Positions 1 to 9,861 of a DNA stretch of 64,000 nucleotides are shown here, piece by piece (positions within the stretch are counted from its first letter, which is position 1; every line of letters begins with the position of its first letter). The notes beneath the pieces were generated by a model. It saw only the letters and a list, made by a program, of their open reading frames with translations. It did not search any database and was not told the DNA's origin. The DNA lies in contig PBNK01000025.1 in the NCBI GenBank assembly GCA_002723085.1, positions 1-64,000 of the forward strand, given 5' to 3'. A program made the position numbers and the translations under genes. Origin of the DNA: Crocinitomicaceae bacterium (GTDB lineage Bacteria > Bacteroidota > Bacteroidia > Flavobacteriales_D > Parvicellaceae).

Positions 1-1086
1 TCTTATTCACATGGATTTAACATAGTTGAGGAAGGAATTGAAATTAGGAAAGACATTACTGTAATTATGGTTGCACCAAAATGTCCAGGAACAGAAGTTC
101 GTCAAGAATATGTAAGAGGTTTTGGTGTTCCAACTTTAATAGCTGTTCATCCTGAAAATGATCCATTATCAAAAGGCTTAGATTATGCAAAAGCTTATGC
201 AGTTGCTACTGGAGGACATAAAGCAGGAGTATTAGAATCTTCATTTGTTGCAGAAGTGAAATCAGATTTAATGGGAGAACAAACTATTTTATGCGGTGTT
301 TTACAAACAGGGTCAATTTTATCTTTCAATAAAATGGCAGAAAATGGAACTGACCCTAGCTATGCTGCTAAATTGATTCAATATGGATGGGAAACCATTA
401 CCGAAGCATTAAAACATGGTGGAATAACCAACATGATGGATAGGCTTAGCAACCCAGCTAAAATTGAAGCATTTCGTTTATCTGAAGAGCTTAAAACAAT
501 TATGACTCCATTGTTTCAAAAACATATGGATGATATAATGACAGGAGAGTTTTCAAAAACAATGATGGAAGATTGGAAAAATGGCGATGCTAATCTATTA
601 AAGTGGAGAGCTGAAACTGGAGAAACTGCATTTGAAAAAACAGAACCGACCAATGAACCAATTATAGAACAAGAATTTTTTGACAACGGAGTTTTATTAG
701 TTGCACTCGTTAGAGCAGGTGTTGAACTTGCTTTTGAAACTATGATTGATGCTGGAATTAAAGATGCTTCTGCCTACTATGAATCCTTACACGAAGCACC
801 ACTAATAGCCAATACAATAGCAAGAAAAAAACTATTTGAAATGAATAGGATCATTTCAGACACTGCTGAATACGGTTGTTACTTATTTGACCATGCATGT
901 AAACCCTTATTGACTGATTTTTTCAATAAAATTGAAAGCAAACACATTGGAAACCCCTTCAGTAATAATAATGATGCTGACAATCAAACATTAATTAAAA
1001 TAAACGATACAATTAGAAATCATCCAGTAGAGATAATAGGAAAAGAATTAAGAGCATCAATGACTGCTATGAAAAAAATAGTCTAA
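1..1086 (+). CDS. ilvC: Ketol-acid reductoisomerase, class II (5' end outside window)
   Basis: This enzyme converts 2-acetolactate to 2,3-dihydroxyisovalerate (and the isoleucine homologue) with NADPH and Mg2+ in branched-chain amino acid synthesis. The reading frame is open from base 1, and [12 protein letters not shown] upstream of the first ATG at 67 is conserved enzyme sequence, so the gene starts outside the window; 361 residues are visible. The metal ligands are present: Asp and Glu in SDLMGEQT, and the Glu pair spaced four apart in VELAFETM. The sequence resembles the long E. coli-type enzyme, whose C-terminal knotted domain is duplicated, and not the short class I form. The stop at 1084-1086 abuts the ilvA start, which indicates one operon. 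The N-terminal NADPH-binding domain cannot be examined here. Confidence 0.96.
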   Translation, partial: SYSHGFNIVEEGIEIRKDITVIMVAPKCPGTEVRQEYVRGFGVPTLIAVHPENDPLSKGLDYAKAYAVATGGHKAGVLESSFVAEVKSDLMGEQTILCGVLQTGSILSFNKMAENGTDPSYAAKLIQYGWETITEALKHGGITNMMDRLSNPAKIEAFRLSEELKTIMTPLFQKHMDDIMTGEFSKTMMEDWKNGDANLLKWRAETGETAFEKTEPTNEPIIEQEFFDNGVLLVALVRAGVELAFETMIDAGIKDASAYYESLHEAPLIANTIARKKLFEMNRIISDTAEYGCYLFDHACKPLLTDFFNKIESKHIGNPFSNNNDADNQTLIKINDTIRNHPVEIIGKELRASMTAMKKIV

Positions 1087-2340
1087 ATGAAATTTAAACC
1101 TATTGAAATAAAAGCTATTGAATTAGCTAAAAAAAAGTTACAAGATGTTGTTCTTGAAACTGAACTGCAATACAATGCAAGATACAGCGATGCATTAAAA
1201 TCTTCAATATGGTTTAAGAGAGAAGACTTACAAAAAGTAAGATCATTTAAAATTAGAGGAGCTTATAACAAAATATCTTCACTTAACAATGAAGACAAAT
1301 TAAAAGGTGTCGTTTGCTCAAGTGCTGGCAATCATGCTCAAGGGGTTGCTTTATCTTGTAATAAACTGCAAATTGATGGAGTAATATATATGCCTACAAT
1401 CACCCCAAACCAGAAAATTGAACAAGTTAAAATGTTTGGTGGAAAATTTATTGAAGTAAGGCTTGAAGGAGATACCTATGATGATGCATTTTCAGCTGCA
1501 AAAAAATATTGCGAATTAGAAAACAAATGTTTCATTCACCCTTTTGACGACTTAAAGGTGATTGAAGGACAAGCTACTCTAGCTTTAGAAACTATTTGTC
1601 AATCAAAAAATAAAATTGATTATATTTTTGTCCCTATTGGAGGTGGTGGATTAATTTCTGGAATAATTAGTGTTTTTAAGCAACTTTCACCAGAAACAAA
1701 AATTATTGGAATTGAACCTTCTGGTGCTCCTTCAATGAAAACCTCCCTAGAAAAAAATACAATAGTTACTTTATCTAAAATTGACCCTTTTGTTGATGGT
1801 GCTGCAGTTAAAAAAGTGGGGGAAATCAGTTTTTCATTTTGTAAACAATTTTTAGACGATATAATTCTAGTTCCTGAAGGGAAAATTTGCCAGACTATTC
1901 TTGATATGTATAACAAAGATGCAATAGTTGTTGAACCCGCTGGGGCTATTGCAATTGCTGGTTTAGATTATTATAAAGATGAAATTAAAAACAAAAATGT
2001 AGTCTGTTTAGTTTGTGGAAGTAACAACGACATTACAAGAATGTCAGAAATAAAAGAGAAAGCATTACTTTTTGGAAATTTAAAGCACTACTTTGTTATT
2101 AAACTCCCTCAAAGAGCCGGGGCTCTTAAAGAATTTTTAACTGAAATTCTAGGCCCAAATGACGACATAACACATTTTGAGTATACCAAAAAGAATTATC
2201 GAGAAAAAGGTCATGCGGTTGTGGGGCTTGAAATAAAAAACGAAAAAGACCTTATTCCTCTAATCGAAAGAATGAAAGCCAATGGGTTTTATGACGAATA
2301 CTTAAACAACAAAGAAAGCCTAGGTCAAATTTTAGTTTAA
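1087..2340 (+). CDS. ilvA: Threonine ammonia-lyase (threonine dehydratase)
   Basis: PLP-dependent deamination of threonine to 2-oxobutanoate, the first committed step to isoleucine. The 417-residue protein has the fold-type II PLP core. The Schiff-base lysine is Lys55 in RSFKIRGAYNK, and the phosphate-binding glycine loop is PIGGGGLISGI. The last 90 or so residues form one ACT-like regulatory domain (from HYFVIKLPQRAGALKEF), giving the roughly 400-residue form with one regulatory domain instead of the two in the 514-residue E. coli enzyme. The start ATG follows the ilvC stop with no gap, so translation is probably coupled. Feedback control by isoleucine is expected from the family, not shown here. 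Confidence 0.93.
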   Translation: MKFKPIEIKAIELAKKKLQDVVLETELQYNARYSDALKSSIWFKREDLQKVRSFKIRGAYNKISSLNNEDKLKGVVCSSAGNHAQGVALSCNKLQIDGVIYMPTITPNQKIEQVKMFGGKFIEVRLEGDTYDDAFSAAKKYCELENKCFIHPFDDLKVIEGQATLALETICQSKNKIDYIFVPIGGGGLISGIISVFKQLSPETKIIGIEPSGAPSMKTSLEKNTIVTLSKIDPFVDGAAVKKVGEISFSFCKQFLDDIILVPEGKICQTILDMYNKDAIVVEPAGAIAIAGLDYYKDEIKNKNVVCLVCGSNNDITRMSEIKEKALLFGNLKHYFVIKLPQRAGALKEFLTEILGPNDDITHFEYTKKNYREKGHAVVGLEIKNEKDLIPLIERMKANGFYDEYLNNKESLGQILV

Positions 2341-2342
2341 AG

Positions 2343-3596
2343 CTATATTTCAACCGTTAACATATCTGAAAAACGTGTAGTATAACAAGGCGATAAACGT
2401 TCTTGTTTTAAACGCCATTTACGATCAAAACCTTGTACAGCTAATCTCACCTTATCTCTTCCCATTCTCGTGTTTAACTTATCCATCACATCCATTAAGT
2501 TTTTATGCTTATAAATATTTTTGTTCTCAAACAAACTCAATTGCCTGCTGTAATCCGGAACTATTTCTGAAACTATAACTCCTGCTTTCTTGTAAGTAAA
2601 GCCTGACTTATATATTCTTTGTAAAGCAGATATAGCTGATTTTGTTATCATAACTCCATCATTGGTTGGAACGTCTAGCATTATTTTTTGAGAAGCCCTA
2701 TATTGAGACTCTGAGGTATTAAATGGATTAGTTGTTAAGAAAACTATTACTTTAAATGCCAGGCTTTTTTCTTTTCTTAATTTCATTGCACAACTCGTAG
2801 CATAAGAAGCAACTGCCTCTTTTAGCTCGTCAAAATCCCTAACTTTTCTTCCAAAAGATCTTGATGTGCATATGTTCTTTTTTCGCATAACTGAAGTTTC
2901 CAAATCATAACAAGAAATCCCCTTAAGCTCTTTTAACGTTCTTAATCCATTAATTTTTAAGTTACGTTTAACCCAACATTCACTTTTTTGAGTTAAATCA
3001 TAAGCTGTTATTACTCCGTTACTACACAAAAAAGAAGCATATCTTCTGCCTATACCCCAAACTTCACCAATTGGTATTCGCTTTAACACCTTAAGTGTGA
3101 ATTTAAAATCATTCAACACAAAAACTCCCGTTTTAGTATGTTTTTTAGCCACGTGATTAGCAACCTTAGCTAATGTTTTTGTGGGGCCTATTCCTATAGA
3201 AACTGGAATCCCAGTCCATTTTTTCACCTTATGTCTAATTTTAGCCGCTTGTTTATTGACATCTTTAAATCCTTTAAAACCAAGAAAAGCCTCATCAATA
3301 GAATACACCTCTATTTCTGGAGATTCTTCTTCTAAAATAGTCATTACCCTTTTAGATAAATCCCCATATAAAGCAAAGTTTGAAGAAAATACTTGAACAT
3401 TATTTTTTTCAAATATTTCTTTCATTTTAAATGCGGGAGCTCCCATTTTAACACCTAACAATTTTGACTCATTACTTCTAGCTATAACACATCCATCGTT
3501 GTTTGATAAAACTACAATAGGTTTTTTATCTAAATGTGGTTGAAAAACACGCTCACAAGAGGCGTAAAAATTATTACAATCTACTAAAGCAATCAT
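2343..3596 (-). CDS. umuC: Translesion DNA polymerase V catalytic subunit
   Basis: Y-family DNA polymerase that copies past DNA lesions together with processed UmuD. At 417 residues it is close to the E. coli length of 422. The N-terminus MIALVDCNNFYASCERVF carries the first catalytic Asp and the steric-gate region, and YSIDEAFLGF carries the catalytic Asp-Glu pair. A helix-hairpin-helix thumb follows (IGEVWGIGRRYA), then the little-finger domain. The start overlaps the umuD stop by four bases (ATGA, 3593-3596), so the pair is translationally coupled. It converges on ilvA with only two bases between the stops. Confidence 0.95.
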   Translation of the reverse strand: MIALVDCNNFYASCERVFQPHLDKKPIVVLSNNDGCVIARSNESKLLGVKMGAPAFKMKEIFEKNNVQVFSSNFALYGDLSKRVMTILEEESPEIEVYSIDEAFLGFKGFKDVNKQAAKIRHKVKKWTGIPVSIGIGPTKTLAKVANHVAKKHTKTGVFVLNDFKFTLKVLKRIPIGEVWGIGRRYASFLCSNGVITAYDLTQKSECWVKRNLKINGLRTLKELKGISCYDLETSVMRKKNICTSRSFGRKVRDFDELKEAVASYATSCAMKLRKEKSLAFKVIVFLTTNPFNTSESQYRASQKIMLDVPTNDGVMITKSAISALQRIYKSGFTYKKAGVIVSEIVPDYSRQLSLFENKNIYKHKNLMDVMDKLNTRMGRDKVRLAVQGFDRKWRLKQERLSPCYTTRFSDMLTVEI

Positions 3597-4042
3597 ACCT
3601 TATGAATAACATGAGTTACCACACCCCAAACTTGAAAATCCATTTCCTCATTAATTTGAATAGATTGAAAGTGTTTATTTTCTGGTTTTAAATAAAGCTC
3701 ACTTCCTTTTTTGCAAATCCTTTTCACAGTAAATTCACCATTTAAAACCGCTAAGACTATACTATTGTTTTTAGGCTCTAAGGCACGATCTATCACCATA
3801 ACGTCCCCACTAAAAATACCTGCATTTCTCATAGATTCTCCTGTTACACGAATACAAAAAGTAGCTGAAGGGTGTTTAACTAAGTACTCTTGAAGATTAA
3901 GGTCTAAATCCATAAAATCTTCAGCAGGAGACGGGAAACCTGCTGGAACATTAGACTGGTAAAAAGGAACATCAAGTACATTTTCATTCATAGAATAAAA
4001 ACTTAATTCTTTAACCACTTGTATACGCCTTAATTTTTTCAA
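3593..4042 (-). CDS. umuD: UmuD, self-cleaving S24-family subunit of Pol V
   Basis: A LexA-like S24 protein that cleaves itself on a RecA filament to give UmuD', the Pol V accessory subunit. It has 149 residues. The catalytic dyad is Ser70 (TGESMRNAG) and Lys107 (GEFTVKRI). The predicted cleavage site is Ala34-Gly35 in PAGFPSPAEDF. Spacing from cleavage site to Ser (36) and from Ser to Lys (37) equals that in E. coli UmuD, so the protein looks functional. It lacks a DNA-binding domain, so it is not LexA. The N-terminal arm is about 10 residues longer than in E. coli. It heads a two-gene operon with umuC. Confidence 0.94.
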   Translation of the reverse strand: MKKLRRIQVVKELSFYSMNENVLDVPFYQSNVPAGFPSPAEDFMDLDLNLQEYLVKHPSATFCIRVTGESMRNAGIFSGDVMVIDRALEPKNNSIVLAVLNGEFTVKRICKKGSELYLKPENKHFQSIQINEEMDFQVWGVVTHVIHKV

Positions 4043-4084
4043 TTTTTTTTATAACATAAATCTCTTTACTTTTTAAAGGAAAAC

Positions 4085-4095
4085 AACTACATGTT
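4085..4095. promoter_or_regulatory. Possible operator upstream of umuDC (weak)
   Basis: AACTACATGTT is a perfect AAC-N5-GTT inverted repeat 43 bases upstream of the umuD start, with ACATGT in its centre. The position suits a damage-response operator, and GAAC/GTTC half-sites are typical of several LexA boxes. It is one copy in AT-rich DNA, so this is only a suggestion. Confidence 0.2.
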
Positions 4096-4119
4096 CAAAA
4101 AAAATTATAAACAATTTGA

Positions 4120-5238
4120 TTAATCTTCACTAGCCAATAAAGGACGATCTAATAACTCTTGATCAAAATTTATCTGCGTCTTACCTTCAGAAATCTTAAT
4201 AACATCTTTATCTATTTTTTTAAATTCAGATGAAGATTGGTTGTAATGATTTACAGCAGTTCCTAAAGTTTTGCCAAGTTTATCATGATAAGCCTTGTAA
4301 GCATTTAAGTGGTTACCCAACTTATCTATGTTCTTCATAATATCTTTAATTGAATTTTCAATCTTTAAATTATGTAAAGCCTTAACAGTAATTTGCAACA
4401 TAGGAAACAAACTCATTGGCGATACAATCATAACCTTTTTTGTATAAGCATAAGAAACCAAATCTCTAGAATTAATTTGTAGAGTTCCTACCCTACTGTT
4501 TAAAAGATCTTGATATAATCCATCTGCTGGGATAAACATGTAAGCATAATCCGTGGTTTTTTCATTTGGACGAATATATTTTGCAGTTTCATCTATACGT
4601 AACTTAATGTCTTCTTTAAAACGTTTTTCTAAAGCTGTAACTTCTGCTTTATCAGAACTTTCTACCATTTTATTATAATTATCTAAAGAAAACTTAGCGT
4701 CAACAGGTATTATATACTCACCTACTCTAACAATTGCATCTACAGCCTCCCCGTTGTTAAAGTTATATTGCATTTGAAATAATTCAGGAGGCAATACATT
4801 AGCCAATAAATTTTGCAATTGAATTTCTCCTAAAATTCCTCGCTGTTTTTGATTGCCCAGTATCTTTTCTAAAGTTTTCATTTGATTAGCAAAACTCAAT
4901 ACTTGTTCATTTGTCCCTTTTATTTTCTCCAACTCTTTAGTTACTTCAGTAATTACTTTATTAGAATCTGAAAATTGCTTTTGCATATCAGTTTTTGAAG
5001 TTTTGTGAAATTCATTGATTTCTTTATTTATCCCTGAAAGTTTTTGATCAATTTCTAATCTGCTTTTTTCAGCATCATTACTTAATTCCTTTCTTACCTC
5101 TTGAATTTCTTTTCGAAGTTCAGAATTCAATTGAACTAATAAATCTTGAGATTGACCATTATCATCTTTTTTACGGAGGATTAAAAAAACTACTGCAACA
5201 AGTAAAAGAATGAGTATAACAACTATGATAATTTCCAT
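4120..5238 (-). CDS. rmuC: RmuC-family protein
   Basis: RmuC-family protein, named after an E. coli gene whose loss changes inverted-repeat recombination; the core resembles restriction-endonuclease folds, and the molecular role is not settled. The 372-residue protein has an N-terminal membrane helix (about residues 3-22, IIIVVILILLLVAVVFLIL). A charged coiled coil follows (about 30-130), then the conserved RmuC domain from MKTLEKILGNQKQRG, including VDAIVRVGEYIIPVDAKFSLDNY and YAYMFIPADGLY. Gene order beside umuDC is consistent with DNA maintenance, but 77 bases separate it from umuD and it need not share a promoter. Confidence 0.9.
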   Translation of the reverse strand: MEIIIVVILILLLVAVVFLILRKKDDNGQSQDLLVQLNSELRKEIQEVRKELSNDAEKSRLEIDQKLSGINKEINEFHKTSKTDMQKQFSDSNKVITEVTKELEKIKGTNEQVLSFANQMKTLEKILGNQKQRGILGEIQLQNLLANVLPPELFQMQYNFNNGEAVDAIVRVGEYIIPVDAKFSLDNYNKMVESSDKAEVTALEKRFKEDIKLRIDETAKYIRPNEKTTDYAYMFIPADGLYQDLLNSRVGTLQINSRDLVSYAYTKKVMIVSPMSLFPMLQITVKALHNLKIENSIKDIMKNIDKLGNHLNAYKAYHDKLGKTLGTAVNHYNQSSSEFKKIDKDVIKISEGKTQINFDQELLDRPLLASED

Positions 5239-5321
5239 AAATATTAATATATAACTAAGTTAATTATTTAATATATAAATTAAGTACATAAACAATTTAC
5301 GTATATAAAAGCATCTAATAT

Positions 5322-5966
5322 TTAATTTACAGAAACTAATAAATCTGAATTAAACATTGCTATGGGTGAAATGACCTTTTCATTTAAAGGAACATCATCT
5401 CCATAACGTTTCTTCATGATATTTTTAACTTCAGGACTAGATAAATCAAAATCTTTTAGAAGCTCTAATTTTCCTATATCTATTCCTAGGGCTTCATGGT
5501 AAATTTTCCATACAAGTTCAGAACAATAAATTTCATCATTAGACCAATTAAAAAGAAAATCGTATGGTTTTTTTTCAAAACGATCTCCAACTGACTTCAT
5601 TTTTAAAAGTGCTTCATCATTTAAAATATCATCAGAATTTTTCAATCTTTTTAAAACATAATGACCATCAACACCTCTTTTAATCCAATCTTCAAGTGGA
5701 GTTAATTTAACTGGCCCAACAGCTTCATAAACATAAAATTTATCATCGTTTTCATATATAACACCCATATGGGTATACTTAGACCCAGTAGCTAAACGAA
5801 TGGCTTTGCTTTGTTCATTATTAGATTGATGGAAAATAATATCCCCATTTCTAAATTCATGATTAGCTAATTCATTGATAGAATTAGCATAATCAAAAGA
5901 AAAAAAAGGCAACAAAAAACCAACAAAAATTAATTGATTAATTATGGTTTTTATTGATAAAAACAC
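5322..5966 (-). CDS. YiiX/YebB-like permuted NlpC/P60 cysteine hydrolase, exported
   Basis: A predicted papain-like hydrolase that would cut peptides, amides or esters outside the cytoplasm. Residues 1-28 form a hydrophobic signal-like segment. In this circularly permuted family the His precedes the Cys: His66 is in SKYTHMGVIYEN, an acidic residue follows in YVYEAVG, and Cys148 is in EIYCSELVWKIYHEALG. The segment GDIIFHQSN begins the domain. The start is GTG at 5966; no in-frame ATG is near. It is the last gene of a five-gene minus-strand operon (14 bases after the SIMPL gene) whose first gene is a different cysteine hydrolase. The substrate is unknown. Confidence 0.82.
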   Translation of the reverse strand: MFLSIKTIINQLIFVGFLLPFFSFDYANSINELANHEFRNGDIIFHQSNNEQSKAIRLATGSKYTHMGVIYENDDKFYVYEAVGPVKLTPLEDWIKRGVDGHYVLKRLKNSDDILNDEALLKMKSVGDRFEKKPYDFLFNWSNDEIYCSELVWKIYHEALGIDIGKLELLKDFDLSSPEVKNIMKKRYGDDVPLNEKVISPIAMFNSDLLVSVN

Positions 5967-5980
5967 AACAAATTAAATTT

Positions 5981-6718
5981 TTAATTTTTAACATCATAAC
6001 TCAAATCTATAGTAATGCTGGCTGTTTTCTTTTTAGAAGAAGTGTTAAAAGCTCCTCCCCAAGAATAACTTTCATCACTATTTTGACCTACAATCTGAAG
6101 AACACCCATATCGGCAAAATTTAAATCTCCAAGAGATGCGCCAGACTTTTCAACTATATTTTCAGCTCTAAGTTTAGCGTCTTCAGTTGCTCTTGAAATA
6201 AGATCTAATTTTAAACTTGGCAGTTCACTGTAATAATACCTTGGATTATATGAATAGAACCTTACTCCACTATTTAAAACCTCAGTAATCATTCTTGATA
6301 CTTTCTCAATATTGGCAACATTTTTTGATTCTATCATAACTTCTTGTGTCAAATTGAATGTTTTAAATTCTCTGCCTATAATATCTCCATCGTTAGAATA
6401 TAAAGTCTCAAAAACCTCATCAGTGCTTACTGGTCCAAAAACAATGTTTTCTTTTGAAACACCATTGCTGACTAAAAAGTCTTCAACAATTTGTTTATCA
6501 TTGGTTATGGCAGCATATGCTTCCTTAAGATTTACTTTCTCCCTCTTGTAACTCCCTTCCCAAACAATTAAATCTGATTCGAAATCTTTTTGAGCCATTC
6601 CTTTTACTTCTATTCGTCCGTCATTATTATCTGGATATCTATTTAAATAAGTCCAACAAGATAAAGCAACAGCCAAGATAATTGCGGCTGAATATATGAT
6701 TGCATTTTTATTATTCAT
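5981..6718 (-). CDS. SIMPL (DUF541) domain protein, membrane-anchored
   Basis: This 245-residue protein has an N-terminal transmembrane or signal segment (about residues 5-24) and a SIMPL/DUF541 domain over nearly all the rest. Typical features are the opening IEVKGMAQKDFESDLIVW, the helix with AAITNDKQIVEDFLVSNGV, and a late segment ATEDAKLRAENIVEKSGA followed by the terminal beta strand. SIMPL proteins are periplasmic or surface proteins (BP26 in Brucella forms channel-like oligomers), but no enzymatic activity is known. It lies 10 bases after the next upstream gene in the five-gene envelope operon. Confidence 0.85.
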   Translation of the reverse strand: MNNKNAIIYSAAIILAVALSCWTYLNRYPDNNDGRIEVKGMAQKDFESDLIVWEGSYKREKVNLKEAYAAITNDKQIVEDFLVSNGVSKENIVFGPVSTDEVFETLYSNDGDIIGREFKTFNLTQEVMIESKNVANIEKVSRMITEVLNSGVRFYSYNPRYYYSELPSLKLDLISRATEDAKLRAENIVEKSGASLGDLNFADMGVLQIVGQNSDESYSWGGAFNTSSKKKTASITIDLSYDVKN

Positions 6719-6728
6719 TTTGTATTTT

Positions 6729-8150
6729 TTAGTTGTTTATAGCTAATTGAGAAGACGTTTCATTTCCTAAAGTTTGAATATAAGAAAAAGCCTTTTCTCT
6801 TGGGATATTTACCGAATTAAATTTTACTTTATTTGTAAAAAATTTAGTAACTGTTTCTTTATTTACTTTATTTCTATACTCTTCAGAACTAATGTAGGCA
6901 ACTTTTAAGTCAGGAAGAATTGCAAACAACTCTACATTTTCCTCTGGGAAAAAAGGCACGTCATCCCAATCAGAGTTATTAAATGTAAGTACTCCATTTT
7001 GATCATTTAAAACAACATATAGTTTTACTTTATTAACCATGGGTAAAAATTCATTATCAAAATCAAACTCATAAGTTCCTTTTGCAAATATTTCAGTGTT
7101 CACTAATTTATCGCAATTCCAAATCCCCATGGATTGAATGGAAAATGTATTAACTAAATCGCTTTCTAATTCTAATCTAGCCTCTTCTTGTTCCTTTTTA
7201 GCTAGTAACTCTTCATATTTTTTTAAATTTTTATCATAGCTTTTTATTGCTTTAGCCAATTGCTTGCCTTTTAATGCTGGAACAGCTGTTAATTTAAATC
7301 TTTCTTTTTTCTCTCTCCTTGGGTCACTCAACCAATATTTTTTACTAAAAGAAATTTCAAAAACATTCTTCTCATTGTCTTTTTTTCGAACTTTTATTTT
7401 GTCCCAACCTTTTCTTAATTGATCGTATGGAATTGGCTCATTATTTTCTCTTATCATAACCCAATCCACATCTTTAAAAGATTTTAAATGAGGCGAATTT
7501 TTTAAATCTATTGAAAGAGAAAAAATAAAATCAGAACTATCAGGTTTTGGATCTTCTGGCAAATCAATTGGCGAAGATATAGCTGCTAATGCATTTAATT
7601 TCACCTGATTTGAATCGTTTGAAAACTTTCCCTTTTCAATCCATTCTTCATCGTTTTTTAAATAATAAAGATTAAAACTATCATCAACATCATTAAGAGC
7701 TGCCAAATTTACGCCAATGGATTTTCCTTTTTGTAATTCAAGTTCATAATTTGAACTATAAGCACGTATATCAAACATTCCTCCAGATTGCATGTATTTA
7801 TTTCTGTCATCGTTCATCTGCATTGGAATTCCAGACAACAATATATCTTTAGCCTTGTGAAATTCTTTAAACTTAATAGTTACTTCCCCTTTTACTGATT
7901 TACCAGTTTTATATACAAAAGCATTATTTGGTATTGATAAATGTGTGCCATTTGGGGCGTGGTATTCAAACCCATCGTTTACATCAAAAGTCAACTCTGT
8001 ATATTCAAAATCATTGCCAAACACGGTTTGAATTCCATTTTCATAACTATGCATGTATTTATAATGTGAATAACATGCAAAACTTAATGCTAGAACTGAG
8101 ATAGTTCCTACTATCCATTTTATTTTTTTATTCTTTTTTGAAGTTTTCAT
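6729..8150 (-). CDS. Exported protein with ZU5-like beta domain, unknown function
   Basis: I do not recognise a named family for the whole 473-residue protein. It has a Lys-rich N-terminus and one hydrophobic helix (about residues 10-26), so it is exported or anchored. Residues about 50-110 (APNGTHLSIPNNAF, then VKGEVTIKFKEFHKA) have the pattern of ZU5-like autoproteolytic or structural beta domains seen in Bacteroidota surface proteins. A Lys/Glu-rich helical segment of about 40 residues (KAIKSYDKNLKKYEELLAKK) precedes a C-terminal beta-rich region. It is the middle gene of the five-gene operon, with 26 bases to the upstream gene and 10 to the SIMPL gene. Confidence 0.7.
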   Translation of the reverse strand: MKTSKKNKKIKWIVGTISVLALSFACYSHYKYMHSYENGIQTVFGNDFEYTELTFDVNDGFEYHAPNGTHLSIPNNAFVYKTGKSVKGEVTIKFKEFHKAKDILLSGIPMQMNDDRNKYMQSGGMFDIRAYSSNYELELQKGKSIGVNLAALNDVDDSFNLYYLKNDEEWIEKGKFSNDSNQVKLNALAAISSPIDLPEDPKPDSSDFIFSLSIDLKNSPHLKSFKDVDWVMIRENNEPIPYDQLRKGWDKIKVRKKDNEKNVFEISFSKKYWLSDPRREKKERFKLTAVPALKGKQLAKAIKSYDKNLKKYEELLAKKEQEEARLELESDLVNTFSIQSMGIWNCDKLVNTEIFAKGTYEFDFDNEFLPMVNKVKLYVVLNDQNGVLTFNNSDWDDVPFFPEENVELFAILPDLKVAYISSEEYRNKVNKETVTKFFTNKVKFNSVNIPREKAFSYIQTLGNETSSQLAINN

Positions 8151-8176
8151 AATATATAATTTTAGTGGTTAATGAT

Positions 8177-9850
8177 TTATATTTTTAAACTAGTTAGATC
8201 ATAGCAGATAAGTTTCCCATTGCACTCTACCAATAATTCTTTTTTTCCATCTCTGTCAATATCTTTTACAAGAAGAGGTCCTTCTTCACCTGAAGGTAAC
8301 CTTAAGGTCAAAACTTCAGAATTATCATCTACTTTAAATAATTTAACAATCGATTGCCTGTTCCATTCATCTTTTGATGTATTTGGACCAAATTCCCACT
8401 TCACTAATCTACATGCACCAACATTTGTTTTAATTTTAAAAGGGGAAATTTCAACTGTACCATAATATTCTTCATTTAAATACCCCCAATTGTCCTTAGA
8501 AAACTTATTGAATTGCTTAATAATAGAAACTGTATTGTTTTCAGCATTGTATATGTAAATGGTGTTATTAGACACAAATGCAGCTTCAACATCGTTAATT
8601 TTATAATTATAAACACTAGTTTTCCCCCATGTTCCATTATTAAATTCAAATGAATAAGGAATTCTATTAATTAGTTTTCCTTTGTAATTAAACACCAATA
8701 TCTTTCCTTTTTTATTTTTTGATTCGTTTTCTTCTGAATCAATATTTGGTAACTCTTTAGCATAAGTAAGTACTTTAGTATTTTTTCCTTTACCAACTAC
8801 TAAAGGAGTAGCTTTAGTCATATTAACTTTATATTTTACTTTATTAGTAACATCGTTAAACTCACTTGGAATTTTCCATAAAACTTTTCCATTAATACCA
8901 TTAATGGCTTTTATGTTTGAACCACCATACAATACATCCACAACACCATCTCGATTAAAATCACCTATCCCAGGTTCATGAAAAAAAAGTTCTCCATCTG
9001 TAAAATGAGCCTGAAGTTTAAAAACATAGCGATTATCTCCTTCTTTCCATCCGCTAAATGCCCTATCTCGATGTTGCCAAACAGTATTACCTGTTTTAGG
9101 ATCAACAGCTCTTACTTCACCAGTTTCTGTTGCAAATACAATAAAATTATTTTCTTTGTTTTTTATTAAAGTTGGCTTGTGTTCAACATCACCTGAGACT
9201 GGAATTCTCCAATTTATTTTTCCATTTAAATCCGTTGATATAAATTCATCATTATCATTTCCAAAAAATAAATTCCCGTTATGATACAATAAACCATTAA
9301 CGTCCATATCTCCTAAATTAGCATCACAAAACTTTGATGAAATTTTTCCGTTTTTAGTGTTGATCTTATAAACTCCACTTTTCTTATCAACATGACGCCA
9401 ATCTCTAAAGTGATCACCATTAGAACCAACGTATAAGTAATTTCCAACGAGTTCATAATTTGATCTATAACTCATATTTCCAATATCAACATCCCATTTC
9501 TTTTCCAATACCTTATCGACATCTAAAGGTAATTTTGGATTTTTAACTGCATTAATATTATTCAACACATTATCTACAGCATGCTTTTTAAAATAGGTGT
9601 TTAATTTTCCTTTAAGGGTTGGCTTAACATCTAAAGAAGTTGATTTTTTAGTTAAATCAGGAGTTTTGACGATTTCATTCTTTTTGTGATGTTTAGTATT
9701 GTTTTCTTCAATAGCTAAACTAGTTGAATGTTTATTATCTAAATGTAATGTTTCTCTTTTTGATTCGCTTGTCAATGAATTTGTAAATCCTAACAATCCA
9801 AGAGTTAAAACTCCTACGCTTCCCATTATTATTTTTGTTTTTGTTTTCAT
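8177..9850 (-). CDS. Exported beta-propeller protein with FG-GAP/PQQ-like repeats
   Basis: This 557-residue protein has an N-terminal signal peptide (residues 1 to about 24, IIMGSVGVLTLGLLGF). A polar Lys/Thr-rich linker runs to about 110, followed by a beta-propeller. PQQ-like blades are visible in DPKTGNTVWQHRDR and INGINGKVLWKIPSEF. Two FG-GAP-type calcium loops are present: GIGDFNRDGVVDVLYGG (near residue 295) and VKDIDRDGKKELLVE (near the C-terminus). Such propellers usually bind ligands or scaffold outer-membrane assemblies. It is encoded 11 bases after the TIGR02594-like hydrolase and 26 before the ZU5-like gene, as part of the five-gene operon. Its partner or ligand is not evident. 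Confidence 0.78.
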   Translation of the reverse strand: MKTKTKIIMGSVGVLTLGLLGFTNSLTSESKRETLHLDNKHSTSLAIEENNTKHHKKNEIVKTPDLTKKSTSLDVKPTLKGKLNTYFKKHAVDNVLNNINAVKNPKLPLDVDKVLEKKWDVDIGNMSYRSNYELVGNYLYVGSNGDHFRDWRHVDKKSGVYKINTKNGKISSKFCDANLGDMDVNGLLYHNGNLFFGNDNDEFISTDLNGKINWRIPVSGDVEHKPTLIKNKENNFIVFATETGEVRAVDPKTGNTVWQHRDRAFSGWKEGDNRYVFKLQAHFTDGELFFHEPGIGDFNRDGVVDVLYGGSNIKAINGINGKVLWKIPSEFNDVTNKVKYKVNMTKATPLVVGKGKNTKVLTYAKELPNIDSEENESKNKKGKILVFNYKGKLINRIPYSFEFNNGTWGKTSVYNYKINDVEAAFVSNNTIYIYNAENNTVSIIKQFNKFSKDNWGYLNEEYYGTVEISPFKIKTNVGACRLVKWEFGPNTSKDEWNRQSIVKLFKVDDNSEVLTLRLPSGEEGPLLVKDIDRDGKKELLVECNGKLICYDLTSLKI

Positions 9851-9861
9851 GATTTATGTTT

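Noticed and set aside
4085-4095. LexA/SOS box before umuDC
   Set aside because: Only a short AAC-N5-GTT repeat exists; one copy in AT-rich DNA is not enough to call a LexA site. It is listed as a low-confidence feature only.
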